A stretch of DNA of 64,000 bases, from positions 15,271,989-15,335,988 of the forward strand of contig CM073537.1 in the NCBI GenBank assembly GCA_037074615.1, read 5' to 3'. Both the position numbers and the translations under genes were made by a program. Below, in pieces: positions 1 to 11,265 of the stretch. The DNA is from Leucaena leucocephala. Its lineage: Eukaryota > Streptophyta > Magnoliopsida > Fabales > Fabaceae. Position 1 is the stretch's first letter. Each line of letters opens with the position of its first letter. A model generated the notes under the pieces. It did not search any database. It saw only the letters and a list, made by a program, of their open reading frames with translations, and had not been told where the DNA came from.

Positions 1-188
1 CCTGTAATACATGGAAGATAATACTCGATAAAAAAGAGGCTTGTCGCCATGACTCTTGTAGTATGACAAAAGTTTACCTTGACCTGACAATGATATTGAG
101 TATATAGGCCAAGTGAGAGAATGTGAGATATTTATTATTATAATATAACTTATTTAGATATCAATTAGGATAATTAGTAAATACTTTT

Positions 189-582
189 GAGTGTGGCCTG
201 TGGTCATTTAGGCCTAGTCTAAAGTGGGTTATTGACTCAGTTTATTAAGGTCAAATTTTTATGGTGAAAATTAACAATAGAGAATTATTCGTGCGATAGT
301 TTCTGAGTCTTAGAGTGATAATCTAGTTTCTCTGCTCATTCTTGAAGGTTCCCCACTGGTAGCGGCAGTACACAAGTAAACATCTGAGTGTGGCCCGTGG
401 TCATTTAGGCCCAGTCCAAAGTGGGTTATTGACTCAGTTTATTAAGGTTAATTTTTTATGGTGAAAATTAACAATAGAGAATTATTCATGCGATAGTTTC
501 TGAGTCCCAGAGTGATAATCTAGTTTCTCTGCTCATTCTTGAAGGTTCCCCACTGGTAGCGGCAGTATACAAGTTGACATCA
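189..582. repeat. Two-copy tandem duplication, unit about 197 bp
   Basis: Two head-to-tail copies of a roughly 197-bp unit, 189-385 and 386-about 582. Both begin with GAGTGTGGCC and run through TGGTCATTTAGGCC, GGGTTATTGACTCAG and CCCCACTGGTAGCGGCAGTA. They differ at only a few bases, so the duplication is fairly recent. The unit resembles retrotransposon untranslated or LTR sequence, but I cannot assign a family. The surrounding 1-188 and 583-798 hold nothing else I recognise. Confidence 0.85.
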
Positions 583-798
583 CTGTACCTAATCACCAGG
601 TAGAAGAACCTATTGTTTATCTAATAGTGTTATCTTATTGATATGCCTCTGAATTAAGGTTCAAGTTCTTCTCAAATTAGTTAAACTAAAGGCGAGAGGT
701 AACTTCAAATTTTCTGCTGCATCTCATATATGTGTTATACTTATATATGTTATAATATGAATAGATTATGTTATGTATAAGATGTTTATATTCTAACA

Positions 799-1390
799 CC
801 TTGAACTGCCAAAGTCTGAAGCAACAGCCTCTTTAAAGAATAGTACTCTTCCTCATAAATGCATTTAGCATAAGGAAGCTCCTAAAATCAAAACACAAAA
901 GGGTATTTATTTAATTCAAGATTTGACCCTCTTCATGAAAAACTTAATTGACTATAAAGTTTGAACCTTTATATATATACCTTCAAGAAGAGTAATTTAT
1001 CCCTCAACACGACGTGGTGTTCATGATCTGGTTGAGAAGCGATGAGTTTCTCCAGCAAATTTGTTCTAAAAGCAACAACCTCATATTCAACTACGATTCC
1101 TTCTTTGTGAAGGCCCATGAGATTTAGAATCTGGTGGAAAGAATCTTGCTGCCATTTGAGATTCTCATATTGTAACTTCGATAGCTTCAGCTCTGACGCC
1201 GCCAAACACCGTTTCATGAAGCTGAAAGGGAGAATGGTCTTGCACAGAGACATAATCGAGTCTTTGAGGGTGGAGTAGTATGTGGGAGTGTAAGACTACA
1301 CCATTTTGAACTATTGTTACCAGATGGTGAACGAGAGAAAATTGTTGAGAGATTTGACAAAAGAATGAAGCTTTTTTCTAGAGTAATTCA
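799..1390 (-). pseudogene. Truncated duplicate of the 9714-11265 pseudogene
   Basis: The minus strand repeats the first exon and the start of the second exon of the pseudogene in copy B. The conserved stretch contains KLSKLQ, NLKWQQDSFHQILNLMGL, FRTNLLEKLIAS and LRDKLLFL. The second-exon remnant at about 800-880 reads like AKCIYEEEY. The fragment ends at the duplication boundary, so later exons are absent. No ATG lies at the expected start: the codon reads ATT, as in copy B. It is a relic with no expected product. Confidence 0.8.
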
Positions 1391-1399
1391 ACTTTATTG

Positions 1400-2178
1400 T
1401 AGGTTTTGGGTTTTGAGTGTAAATTCATTGAATGAAGAGCGTTTTCTCAAAACGGTTCTTCAGGAGGATGGGTTGGGAATTTGAATTAGGGACGAGGCTG
1501 AAACTAGCCATTGGAGGAGAGGTGGCCATTCACATGGGACATCACAGCAGCGTCATTTTAAACAAATAGAGGTCTTTTTTGAGAAAATTGCAATGAAGTC
1601 ATGTGAAAAGAATATAATTGTAGAGAAGTCCTATAAAATCATCTAACAACTGTGAAGTCCCAAAAGATTTAGGATTAATTTTTTAAAATTGGGAAATAAT
1701 AGAATTGCTCCTTTTTTCTCACCCCAGTTATTATTCCTTAATGTTTGAGTTGTTATTTTTTCACCCACTGCCAGTTATTATTCTTTCCCCTGGAGTTGTC
1801 ATCCCTTCTCCTTTGAGTTGTTATGTTTTCTCACCCACAGTTGTCATTCCTTAATATTTGAGTTATTATTTTTTCACTCGTTGCCAGTTGTTATTTTTTC
1901 CCCAAGAATTGTCATTCTTTCTCCTTTGAATTGTTATTTTATCACCCATTAATTTGGGAACAAATACCCCCAATTGTTATGTCTTCGTCTATTAGTTGTT
2001 ATTTTTTACCCACTTGCTTGTTTTTGGTCCCCCGTTGAATACCTGTAAAATATTTCCCATGCGTATTAAATACTATAAAAATACACATAAAATTTTTAAA
2101 AGGGTATAAAAACATCATAGTCATTAAAATAACTTCACATATGTTACTTTTACACCGAAAGAAACTTAATAGCCAACA
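1400..2178. other. AT-rich non-coding part of copy A
   Basis: No credible coding sequence. It contains several imperfect repetitions of GTTATTTTTTCACCCA and related GTTGTCATTCC phrases at about 1725-2010, which are also present in copy B (about 11580-11830). The empty target site of the copy-B hAT element, CTTCACAT, lies intact here at about 2133-2140. Confidence 0.6.
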
Positions 2179-2742
2179 CTACTCTAACTTAATGGCAATG
2201 ATATTTTTGCACTATTATCAAAATTTTATGTGTACTTTTATACCTAAAAAACTTTATGGTATTTAATGCGCATGAAATAATAGATCATACGTAAATTTAC
2301 ACCTTAACACTTTAAAATAAAAAATAAAAAATATCAACTTATTCAAAATTTAATTAAAAAATATATAAATATATAGAAGTATATACAAATAACTCTAACA
2401 TTTAAAACTTAATACAAACCATCGTAAATTTTTAAGTCTGTGTGTTCCAACCATTAATTACTACTCTGACTTAATGGCAATGATATTTTTGCACTATTAT
2501 AAAAATTTTATGTGTACTTTTATACCTAAAAAACTTTATAGTATTTAATGCGCATGAAATAATAGATCATACGTAAATTTACACCTTAACACTTTAAAAT
2601 ATAAAATAAAAAATATCAACTTATTCAAAATTTAATTAAAAATATATAAATATATAGAAGTATATACAAATAACTCTAACATTTAAAACTTAATACAAAC
2701 CATCGTAAATTTTTAAGTCTCTGTGTTCCAACCATTAATTAT
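2179..2742. repeat. 282-bp tandem duplication inside copy A
   Basis: Two adjacent, nearly identical units, 2179-2460 and 2461-about 2742. Each starts CTACTCT(A/G)ACTTAATGG and passes through AATGCGCATGAAATAATAG. Copy B (about 12715-12990) has one unit only, so this duplication arose in copy A after the segmental duplication. Confidence 0.88.
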
Positions 2743-2884
2743 ATACCTTCTTAAATATTTTTGTAATATTAAGGTGTGTTCAGTATCTTAAAATAATTTT
2801 AATAATACAATTGATACTTTAAACTATTTAAGGGGCAATTAGCATCCTCCATTAACTTTCGTTAGAATTTCTATCCAAGTATAT

Positions 2885-5178
2885 TGTCACATCCTTACTT
2901 TTCTAACTTCATCTTCTCCAAACCAGTACCCTATTATGTTTGGAAAAGGTAGGGGTGAGATTTTTTGGGGAATCTCAGTAGCAAACGGTACCATTCAATG
3001 TATACAAGATGAATGTAAGTGCATGACATGTGTTTCCTTTATCTTTCTTTAGCTTCATTTGCATACTATCATGCTCCATGCCTATCATTACTATGCATAA
3101 TCATAAACTCATAAAGACAGAGCATATATCATTCAGCATCATCATCACATATCATAATCATATTAACACACAAGCATATACATCAAGCATACAAGAATTG
3201 ATAAGTTCACTACCTTGCATGTAGCCCTTCCTTTAGTCCTTAACCTTTGATCTGAGGTTCCACCTTTTCATAGGTCAGAGCCTATACATAGCATAATAAT
3301 ATTTTATTATGATCTTATCTAACATAACTCCACTTAACTCAAGTTTATCTTGAGATAATACCCCTATTCTGACCATTCCCTAACTTTCTTTATGTCCATG
3401 GCTAACCTTATAGAGAAATATTTCTCTATTTTAACTATCTAATTTATAAGAACAATCCTCTAATTTATTAGAGTAGGGACTAGAATAACTTACTTACCTT
3501 ATTTCTAAACTTACCGAGTCCCTAAGCTCCTTGGATCGCTCCTATCTCCGCCATAACTCCTTCTTTCTCTTCCTTTCTTTCTTTCTCTCTCTCTTTCTCT
3601 CTCTTTTCTTTCCTCTTCTCTTCTTGCTTTGGCCGTGGTATGTGAAATGAAGTGAGGGGGTGAGGGGTATTTATAGGGGTTTAGGGTATTTATAGGGGGA
3701 GGTGGAATGGATGACTCAGATCGCTTAGCTTCCTCAACAAGCTTCGCCTGCATCATCATGATGACATCATCAAGGGACACCTCACATGCTTAGGTGGCAC
3801 AATGGTGGAGCCCTTGGGACACCTCACCAGCTGACTCATCGCTTCTAGAGAATTCCAAAGTCTTGTCCCGAAATGAACGGCTGAGATAGTGCCATGTGTC
3901 CTTAGATTAGTGCCATGTGGTATCTTGATGGATCCCATGAGGACACCTTTCACGCCACCTCATGGCTTCCAGATAAGTCCAAAGCTTTATCTGATCAATT
4001 TCCCGGTTATCACTTCAACCGGGTCACTTTACTTTATTTAAAGCTCACTAAAATATTATTTTAATGTCACTTTAACTCACATAACCATTGGGCCACTTTT
4101 TCGTACTCTTTGGAATGCTATATTGGGTCTCTAATCAAGTTCAAGTACTATGATGGCTCACTTCCCAAGAAATATCCCTTGACAAATTACCAAAATACCA
4201 TTGGTTCCTCTTTATTTACTTTAATGAGTCTTTGGGCATTGTTGTCCTTTCACACCTTATCAGAGTATTCCCTGACCCTGGTCAACTATCCAGATAACCT
4301 TTCTTGACTGTCTATCCTTAGTCAAATGACCAAAATACCCTTTACTCATTCTTTACTTATTTTATAACACAGGGATATTTTCGTCATTTTGCACCTTTTT
4401 CTGGACAATGGCCCCTTTTATCAGTGAACTGGTATCATGAGCCTGGGCCTCTGTGTGACGCCATCTAGGCTCATTCAATCCTAATTTGCTTGCCAATTAA
4501 TTTTTCAATCGAATATCGGGCGTTCGCGAACTCCCGTCTAAATTCACTAAAAACTGAATAACTTTTTCTACAGAACTCTTTTCGGGATTCTGTCAGTTCC
4601 TTGACCTCTTGGCTTCACAGGACACACATTCCTGTAATTTTTCACTCATATCTGAGGTCCAGGAGATTTGATAAAAATTTCAAATAACTTTCAGACTATT
4701 AGATAAATTTCAGCTATCTGAAACTCTAATAAAATTTTTATATTAGGCTAGATTAACCAGCATCATTTTCTCTATCTACTGGTGAAATTTAAGACTGAAA
4801 TATTTTCGAGCAATTCTAAGCCACTTCCGGCTCAACTTTCTATAATTACCATTTTGCCCTTGGAATTTTTTTTTCTTTTCAATTAAATCCCTTAACTTTT
4901 CATAATTACACTTAATGGCCCATAACTTGTATCTACTTTTATTTCATACCATGAAACTTTTAGACTTTTCACTTTAGTCCCTTTCTTTTCCAAAATAACC
5001 ATTATACCACCTAGGGACTTTCACTATTTACATACAAGTCCCTGTACTTTCACTTATTTGCAGTTTAGTCCCTAAAAATCCTCTATATGTTTTTGAGACT
5101 TCTGCTCAAAGGGGTCTGGTAACCTATATATTTCAGACTACTTTCTGAATCTCTGAGTTTAAAAATTTGGATGTTACA
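2885..5178 (-). mobile_element. Solo LTR, probably Ty3/gypsy type
   Basis: A 2,294-bp insertion bounded by TGTCACATCC and GGATGTTACA, the inverted TG...CA ends of a retrotransposon LTR. The flanking 5-bp duplication is TATAT / TATGT (one mismatch). Copy B has the uninterrupted sequence CCAAGTATATCACATGAGC, so the ends are set by comparison as well as by motif. On the minus strand the element starts TGTAACATCC, the usual beginning of many plant gypsy LTRs, so I orient it that way. It has no gag-pol and no second LTR, consistent with LTR-LTR recombination. The ORFs inside, including a serine/arginine-rich one from a CT-repeat at 3570-3615, are not genes. Confidence 0.8.
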
Positions 5179-5317
5179 TATGTCACATGTCACATGAGCT
5201 TCTCTTTTTTTTCCCATGTCATTCTTTAAATATTTTTTAAATACTAGTTGTGAAAATAATTTTTTTAAAAAAAAACAAAAAATAGAAGAGGGATCTGGGG
5301 TGAATGTCGAAGAGTTA

Positions 5318-6238
5318 TGGTTAGTTTGGTACGGAGAATTTAGGCGGAGGGGAGGGGAGGGGAGAGGGAGGGATTTTTCTCCCCTCCCCTTGTTTGGCTA
5401 ATTAAAACATCTAGGAGGGGGAGGGAAAATTTTTTAAAATTTTCCCTCCCCCTCCAACTTTACTTCCCCTCCAAAATTAGGAAAATTTGAAGGGGAAGTA
5501 TAATATTATTATTTTATAATATTAATATACCCATAATTTTTTTAATATTTTAATATTACTCCTATATTATATTTTATTAAAATATTCTATAAAATAATAT
5601 AAGATAAATTTGTTTATATAAAAATATTTTTTCTCCCTTTCCTTCTTGAACCAAACAAGGTAATATAGAAATCCCTCCCCTCCCCTCTTTTAATGTTAAT
5701 CCAAACAAAGTAATAATAAAATCCTTCTTCTTCCTTTCCTTTCTTTTCCCTCTATTAAAATCCCTCACATTCCCTTCCCTCCGTAGGGCCAAACACACCC
5801 TTAGGGTGTGTTTGGCTCAATGGAGAGGAGGGATTTTAATAGAGGGAAAGGAAAGGAAGGAAAAAAGAGGGATTTTATTATTACCTTGTTTGGATTAACA
5901 TTAAGGGAGAGGAGGGGAGGGATTTTCATATTACCTTGTTTGGTTCAAGAAGGAAAGGGAGGGAAAATACTTTTATATAGACAAATTTACCTTATATTAT
6001 TTTACATAATATTTTAATAAAATATAATATAAGAGTAATATTATGATATTAAAAAAATTATGGGTATATGAATATTATATAATAATAATATCACACTTCC
6101 CCTCCAAATTCCTCCAATTTTGGAGGGGAAGTAAAGTTGGAGGGGGAGGGAAAATTTTAAAAAATTTTACCTCCCTTCCTAAATTTTGTAATGAGCCAAA
6201 CAAGGGGAGGGAAGTAAACCCCGTGCCAAACAAGCCCA
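5318..6238. mobile_element. Palindromic foldback element, Mutator-like
   Basis: A 921-bp insertion flanked by the direct repeat TCGAAGAGTTA (5307-5317 and 6239-6249). Copy B carries only one copy of this site (about 13273-13283), showing a clean empty site. The two halves are near-complete reverse complements with a symmetry centre near 5804, where CCAAACACACCC meets GGGTGTGTTTGG. The outer ends are GGTTAGTTTGGTACGG and, reversed, GGGCTTGTTTGGCACGG. A 9-11 bp target duplication with long inverted repeats fits Mutator-like or foldback elements. No transposase is present. The paired minus/plus ORFs in the arms are mirror images, not genes. Confidence 0.82.
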
Positions 6239-6626
6239 TCGAAGAGTTAGGGTTCACAATGATTAGAACTGAAGCTGCAGCAAAGAGGGAGAGAGAAGGC
6301 TTCGAAGGAGGTGTGTGCTGAAATTGCTCTATGGAAGACAACAGAGGTGCGTGATGAAATTGCTCCATCGAAGACGACTGAGGTGAACCTGTGCCTGCTA
6401 GCGATGACGAACTCGTGCGTTCGACCTTCTTCTGCTATGAGTTAGAGTCTTCGATGGCGCAATCAGCCTTATCGTCGACAGCCACAAGCAGAAGAAGAGT
6501 CGCCTTAAGAGTGACAGAGTTCAATGCTGCAAAATTGCCGTAATTTGAAATTTGACAAAGAATAGGAAATTGTCATAGGAGATGACAGCAATACGATAGG
6601 AAATTTGTTGGGTTATAGTGCATTTC

Positions 6627-8940
6627 AAGTTTTATGTCACTAAATTTGTAGCAAATCGTGGGTTTTGGCTTATGTATGTAATTGCTCTAGTTGCTCTATC
6701 TTTGGAAGGATTTTCAACTGTTGGAATTTGAGCTTAAACAAAGAAAAGTGCCTAATCAGTGAAGAGAGGCCAAGAGTTAAACTTAATAACTTGGAATCTA
6801 GATTAAATTGGAGAGTTTGGTTGCCGTATAATTTTCTTTGCTTTTGGCTGAGGTTGTCAAAAACATAGGCTCTTTAATCTGGGTGGTGTTTATCGAAAAC
6901 AGGGATATTTTTAGTTTGTGGTCTAGTTCTTTGGAATTAAAGCTGAAACAGACTAAATAGGTTAACAAAACATGTAATTGTTGCATGTAGACAAGTTGTT
7001 TGTGATTGTATGATAAATAGTTTCCATCACAAGTGATTTACTGAAGTGGGGTTATGGAGTTTTGGGAGCTTGGTTGTTGCAAGTTGAGTCTTGAATAAGA
7101 GTGCTCAATAATATGGATGGGAAATTAAAGCTTAACGGGTGGTGTGTGTGAATATGGAATATTTGTGTGCTTGAAGTGTATTTTTGAATCTGAGAAATAA
7201 TTCCAGGAAAGAGAATTATGGTTTGAAGTTATTGTTCTAAAGTGTTGAAGTTGAAGGGTGTAATGGCACCCAAGAATTCATATATATGTATTATATGGTA
7301 TAAGTTTAAGAAAAGGATCTAAGTGTAGCTAAATGTTCAGTTGGATACATAGTTTTAAAATTGAAAAATAATTTTAGAACCTGAGGTTTAAATTGAAAAA
7401 TAATTGAAAAAGGATTGTTCAAATTTTGAGGAGGCTAAGTGACTAAAATACAAAGTTTTTGTGCCTAAAAGTTAGTAGTTATATAAAATATGAAGTAAAT
7501 TACAGAGTAAGCCATGAATGCTGTGAGCTTTTCTTCTTTCTTTATTTCGGTCAGTGAGGTTTCCAAAAAGAAAATTAAGTTGCTTAAATCTCTTGATGGA
7601 TTGAAGGTATTTTAGTTTAAAATAAATATTTTGGGTGTTAATTGTGCTTTGACATGCTAAGATGAGGGTGAAAATAAGCCTAAATACTGCACAAATTTCT
7701 GATATAAAGGCTGTACATCTGGGTGCTGTTTAGGAACTATAGAATCCAAGTTTTAAGACTGAATTATGGTGCAGAGAAGTCCAATGGTAATTAAGAGTTA
7801 ATGAAATAGAAAGAAATATGTGTGGTTGTTAACCTAGACAGAATATTAATTTTTGAGTAAGATTTGGAAAATAAATATTTTATGGCAGGAGGGTATTATT
7901 CGGTTATCATAATGGTACTTTGGATGGGTACCTAAATGCTAAAAAGGTGAGAGTCTAGTATGTAGATAGATGTATGAGTATGTGTTAATATAGCATGAGA
8001 ATAAGTTAAAGTTGTTAAACATCTATTAAAGCTGAAATTTTGGAAATAAAGAAATATGAATATATCTATGCCCTTGCCTAAGATAAACAATAATTTAAAA
8101 AAGAGTGTTAAAGAGAGTTAGGGGTTTAAGGGAGTTAATGAAGATATAAATTATAAGTGGAAAGGGATTAACCTACCTTTATATAAATAATTGTATGTTT
8201 TGATATTTTTCCAAGCCACCAAGGCGAGAAAAAAATATTGGAAAAGTAAATTTGGAAGAAAGGCAACTACGTAGTAACTCTTTCTTTTTATAGCTATATG
8301 TATTAATTCTGCAAGTTTGTTTTGTGCCATGGTATGACATACGTAAAGCATAGTTACAATCTAGGATAATTGGTTGCTCGCAAAAGCTACTATGCTTGGG
8401 TAAGAGTACCAGAATGACTGACAGTTGCTGAGAAAGTACTGTTTCAGGTATCTATACGTACATGATAATTGACAACATTTATGTTGGTTTGAGATGTTAC
8501 ATGATTTATTTTGCATGTTTTTATTGAATTATGCATATATGCATGAAGGATTGAATGTTATTACTGAGATTTTTTGATACAACCAGGACAAGTGGCTCAA
8601 AGGGCAAAAGGGCAATTGTAGATGAGGTTTAAGAAGATTGGAGCTGAAGCAGTTATATGAGTTGGTTTGTTAAGTTGTTTTAGAAACCGGGCCTTAGAGT
8701 TTATTCAAAGTTTTTAAACATAGTTTATGGGTTTAAACCAACGTTTTAACTTTAAAGAAAAAATTGTTATAGATTTTCAACTTTCTCAGAAAATTATATT
8801 CCTTTATAAAAGGGAAGACATAAGGTGTTTCCGTTGTCAACTGGAAATCACATGTCTATGCCAATATTCAAATATTGGTCTTCTTCCTATTATACGTAAA
8901 TCTAGGCCATATGTGAGGGGGTATTTTTAGGATTTTCTAG
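6627..8940. other. Unique AT-rich spacer between the two duplication copies
   Basis: No gene recognised. All open frames are short and without known motifs. Composition is T-rich on the plus strand, intron-like, but I find no flanking exons. Confidence 0.5.
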
Positions 8941-8947
8941 TTGACAG

Positions 8948-9270
8948 TTAGGAGAGGGGAGCGTGTGTATATTGCATTGGGGTGGTTGATTTGGAAGGCA
9001 TGGTGGAAATACTGAGTATTGCCACGAGAGTCTGTAACTCTCGAAAGTATAGAGTGAAGTTTCTGTCTTCCTTTATCCAATTTATCCCTCCGTTAGACCT
9101 ACACTCCTGGAGAGGTTTATAATTGAACAATACCATTTTGAAATTGTTTTCGTCATAACACATGACATTTCTAAGCTTGATATCAATTCCAAAATAAGAA
9201 AGTGTACACCGTTCAAGTTGCATGAAGTCTTGCCATACTCGCAAGACTTGCAAAAACCCAAATCCAAGCT
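8948..9270 (-). pseudogene. Possible Ty1/copia gag-pre-integrase remnant
   Basis: In the minus frame covering 9082-9267 the peptide LDLGFCKSCEYGKT resembles the C-x2-C-x2-GK end of the gag-pre-integrase zinc region of Ty1/copia polyproteins. The sequence then loses similarity. An overlapping minus frame (8948-9253) is open for 101 codons but has no motif I know. This is a weak call based on one short motif. No LTRs are visible. Confidence 0.25.
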
Positions 9271-9713
9271 AACAAGATTGGGGGAAAAGTAAACCTTTTT
9301 GTTGTATATATATATATATATAGCTGCACTTTATTATATATATGGAAGTAACCCAGGCCAACTCAAATTGTTTGGTTAGTTGGGGATGGCAGAATGGGTT
9401 GCTTCCTTTTCTATGTCAGTTACGCAATACGTTCTAAATGAGTGCAATAGTTTCACGAGTATAATTGTTGCAGCATTAATAGTATGAATAGCCACAGAGT
9501 TTAACTTCACTTATAATTTCAAAAAAGAAAAAAGAAAAATTGGGGAGACGTCCCTATCAAAAATTTCATTAGTAAAAAGTACTTAATAAATTTTTATACG
9601 TAAAAATTATAGGTACTTTGCAAATTTTGTGGGCATAGAGCACGGATACTCTGATTTAGGTCAATGAGAGGGTAAGATAAAGCATAAAATTGGCAATTAG
9701 TTTGTTCACTTAC
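9271..9713. other. AT-rich spacer with a short TA microsatellite
   Basis: A (TA)n run lies at about 9305-9321. Otherwise there is no coding or structural signal. In particular, I do not find the missing last exon of the adjacent pseudogene here. Confidence 0.5.
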
Positions 9714-11265
9714 TTTGGAAAGTAGTTTTTCAACTATGCCTTATCCACTGGAAGTTTTGTTGAAATCTCTTCCATTTGATCATTCCTGTTTATTCAACCC
9801 CAAAATCAGAAAACATATACATCATCATGTAAAGAATTGGTTTGCTAAAATACTATATATGTATATATAATCCAAAATCAACAATGAAATGGATTATTGT
9901 AGAGAATACATACGAAAATTGAAGACTTGAATTTGTAGTGCTCAGTTCTGTCTGGATTCTTGACAGTTCTTTCTTTATCTTTTCCCCCAAAACCTGTTCC
10001 TCACACACAATAATTGGTTCAACAACCCGAAAAAAAAAAAACTACGGGATTCAGAGATTTTGATGAAGATTGAAGAACTAAATCAAACCTTATCTATGAA
10101 AAAATCAGATGGTGAGCCATCAGAATGCAATTTCTTCTTAATCAGCTTTGTGTCTGGTCCTTCCCCAAGAGTTCTTATGGTGGCTTGAGATGAATGTGTT
10201 TTATCTTCTGATTCACTCTTCTTCCAATTTTTGAAGCCATCAAAACCCCATGGTTGCTTTTTTGTTGCTTCAGGACCATCTCCTCCTCTCTGTTCCTTCT
10301 GAAACAGACTTCTGAATGTCTTCCTCTTTAGCTTTCCCTTTTCTTTTTCCTTTTCTGCACCAGAGCTTTCCTTCATGGGTTCTTCTGGGAGTCCACTTTC
10401 CTCCATAAGAATTGATCCCTTTGAATTCATTGATTCCATACCCAAAGAGGGAGATTCGAATATGCTCTTCTATGTTCTGTTCTTTCCTATTTTGTAAGCA
10501 GAGACGAAGCCGAAAGCAGAGGATGCTCCTCGGATATTCTTTGATTTGTTCTTTGAGTTTATGTTCTCTTTGTTCATAATTGCTTGTTCGTCCTTCAAGT
10601 CAATCACCGACCATTCTTCTTCTGAACTCTCCTTCGTCATCGTCTATGTCGATCCAGAAAGGATCACATCTCAGCGCCTTGAACTGCCAATCTCTGAAGC
10701 AACGGCCTCTTTGAAGAATGGTACTCTTCCTGAGAAATGCATTTCGCATAAAGAAGCTCCTAGAATCAAAACACAAAAGGGTATTTATTTAATTCAAGAT
10801 TTGACCCTCTTCATGAAAAACTCAGTTGACTATATGGTTTGAACCTTTATATATATATATATATACCTGCAAGAAGAGTAATTTATCCCTCAACACGACG
10901 TCGTGTTCATGATCTGGTGGAGAAGCGATGAGTTTCTCGAGCAAATTTGTTCTGAAAGCAGCAACCTCAGATTCAGCTACGACTCCTTCTTTTTGAAGAC
11001 CCATGAGATTCAGAATCTGGTGGAAAGAGTCTTGCTGCCATTTGAGATTGTCAGATTGCAGCTTCGACAGCTTCAGCTCCGACGCCGGCAAACACCGTTT
11101 CTTGAAGCTGAAAGGGAGAATGGTCTTGCAGAGAGACGTAATGGAGTCTTGGAGGGTGGAGTAGTATGTGGGTGTAAGAGTACACCATTTTGAACTGTTG
11201 TTACCAGATGGTGAACGAGAGAAAATTGCTGAGAGATTTGACAAAAGAATGAAGCTTTTTTCCAG
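9714..11265 (-). pseudogene. Decayed three-exon conserved plant gene of unknown function
   Basis: Three exons can be traced on the minus strand with canonical splice sites: exon 1 about 11265-10867, exon 2 10759-10089, exon 3 9785-9714. Conserved blocks in order are KLSKLQSDNLKWQQDSFHQ, FRTNLLEKLIASPP, EEYHSSKRPLLQRLAVQG, EEWSVIDLKDEQ, PWGFDGFKNWKK, SDGSPSDFFIDK, EKIKKELSRIQTEL and STKLPVDKA. I recognise this as a conserved plant protein family but cannot give a function. Lesions: the expected start codon reads ATT; exon 2 has a frameshift with TGA after QGAEM; it then has in-frame TAG codons after SGST and after KNRT; exon 3 has TAG after PVDKA. The C-terminal exon is missing. The 120-codon frame at 10083-10445 is only an internal piece of exon 2. 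A translated product is very unlikely. Confidence 0.85.

Larger units (their letters stand above)
799..6626. repeat. Segmental duplication, copy A (direct)
   Basis: From about 799 (CCTTGAACTGCC) to about 6626 (GTGCATTTC) this region is collinear, in the same orientation, with copy B at 10677-13657. Copy A is longer because it contains a solo LTR (2885-5178), a palindromic element (5318-6238) and a 282-bp tandem duplication. Removing these and their target duplications leaves about 2.3 kb, which matches copy B after its hAT element is removed. Copy A begins in the middle of an exon of the pseudogene that is contiguous in copy B, so B is probably the parental locus. Confidence 0.88.

Noticed and set aside
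3511..3953. Minus-strand open frames with an Arg/Glu-rich repeat
   Set aside because: They lie inside the solo LTR and the repeat comes from a CT microsatellite.
5577..6017. Two similar small proteins encoded head to head
   Set aside because: They are mirror translations of the two arms of a palindromic element.
10546..10842. 98-codon plus-strand open frame
   Set aside because: It is the antisense shadow of pseudogene exon 2, whose minus-strand frame carries the conserved motifs.
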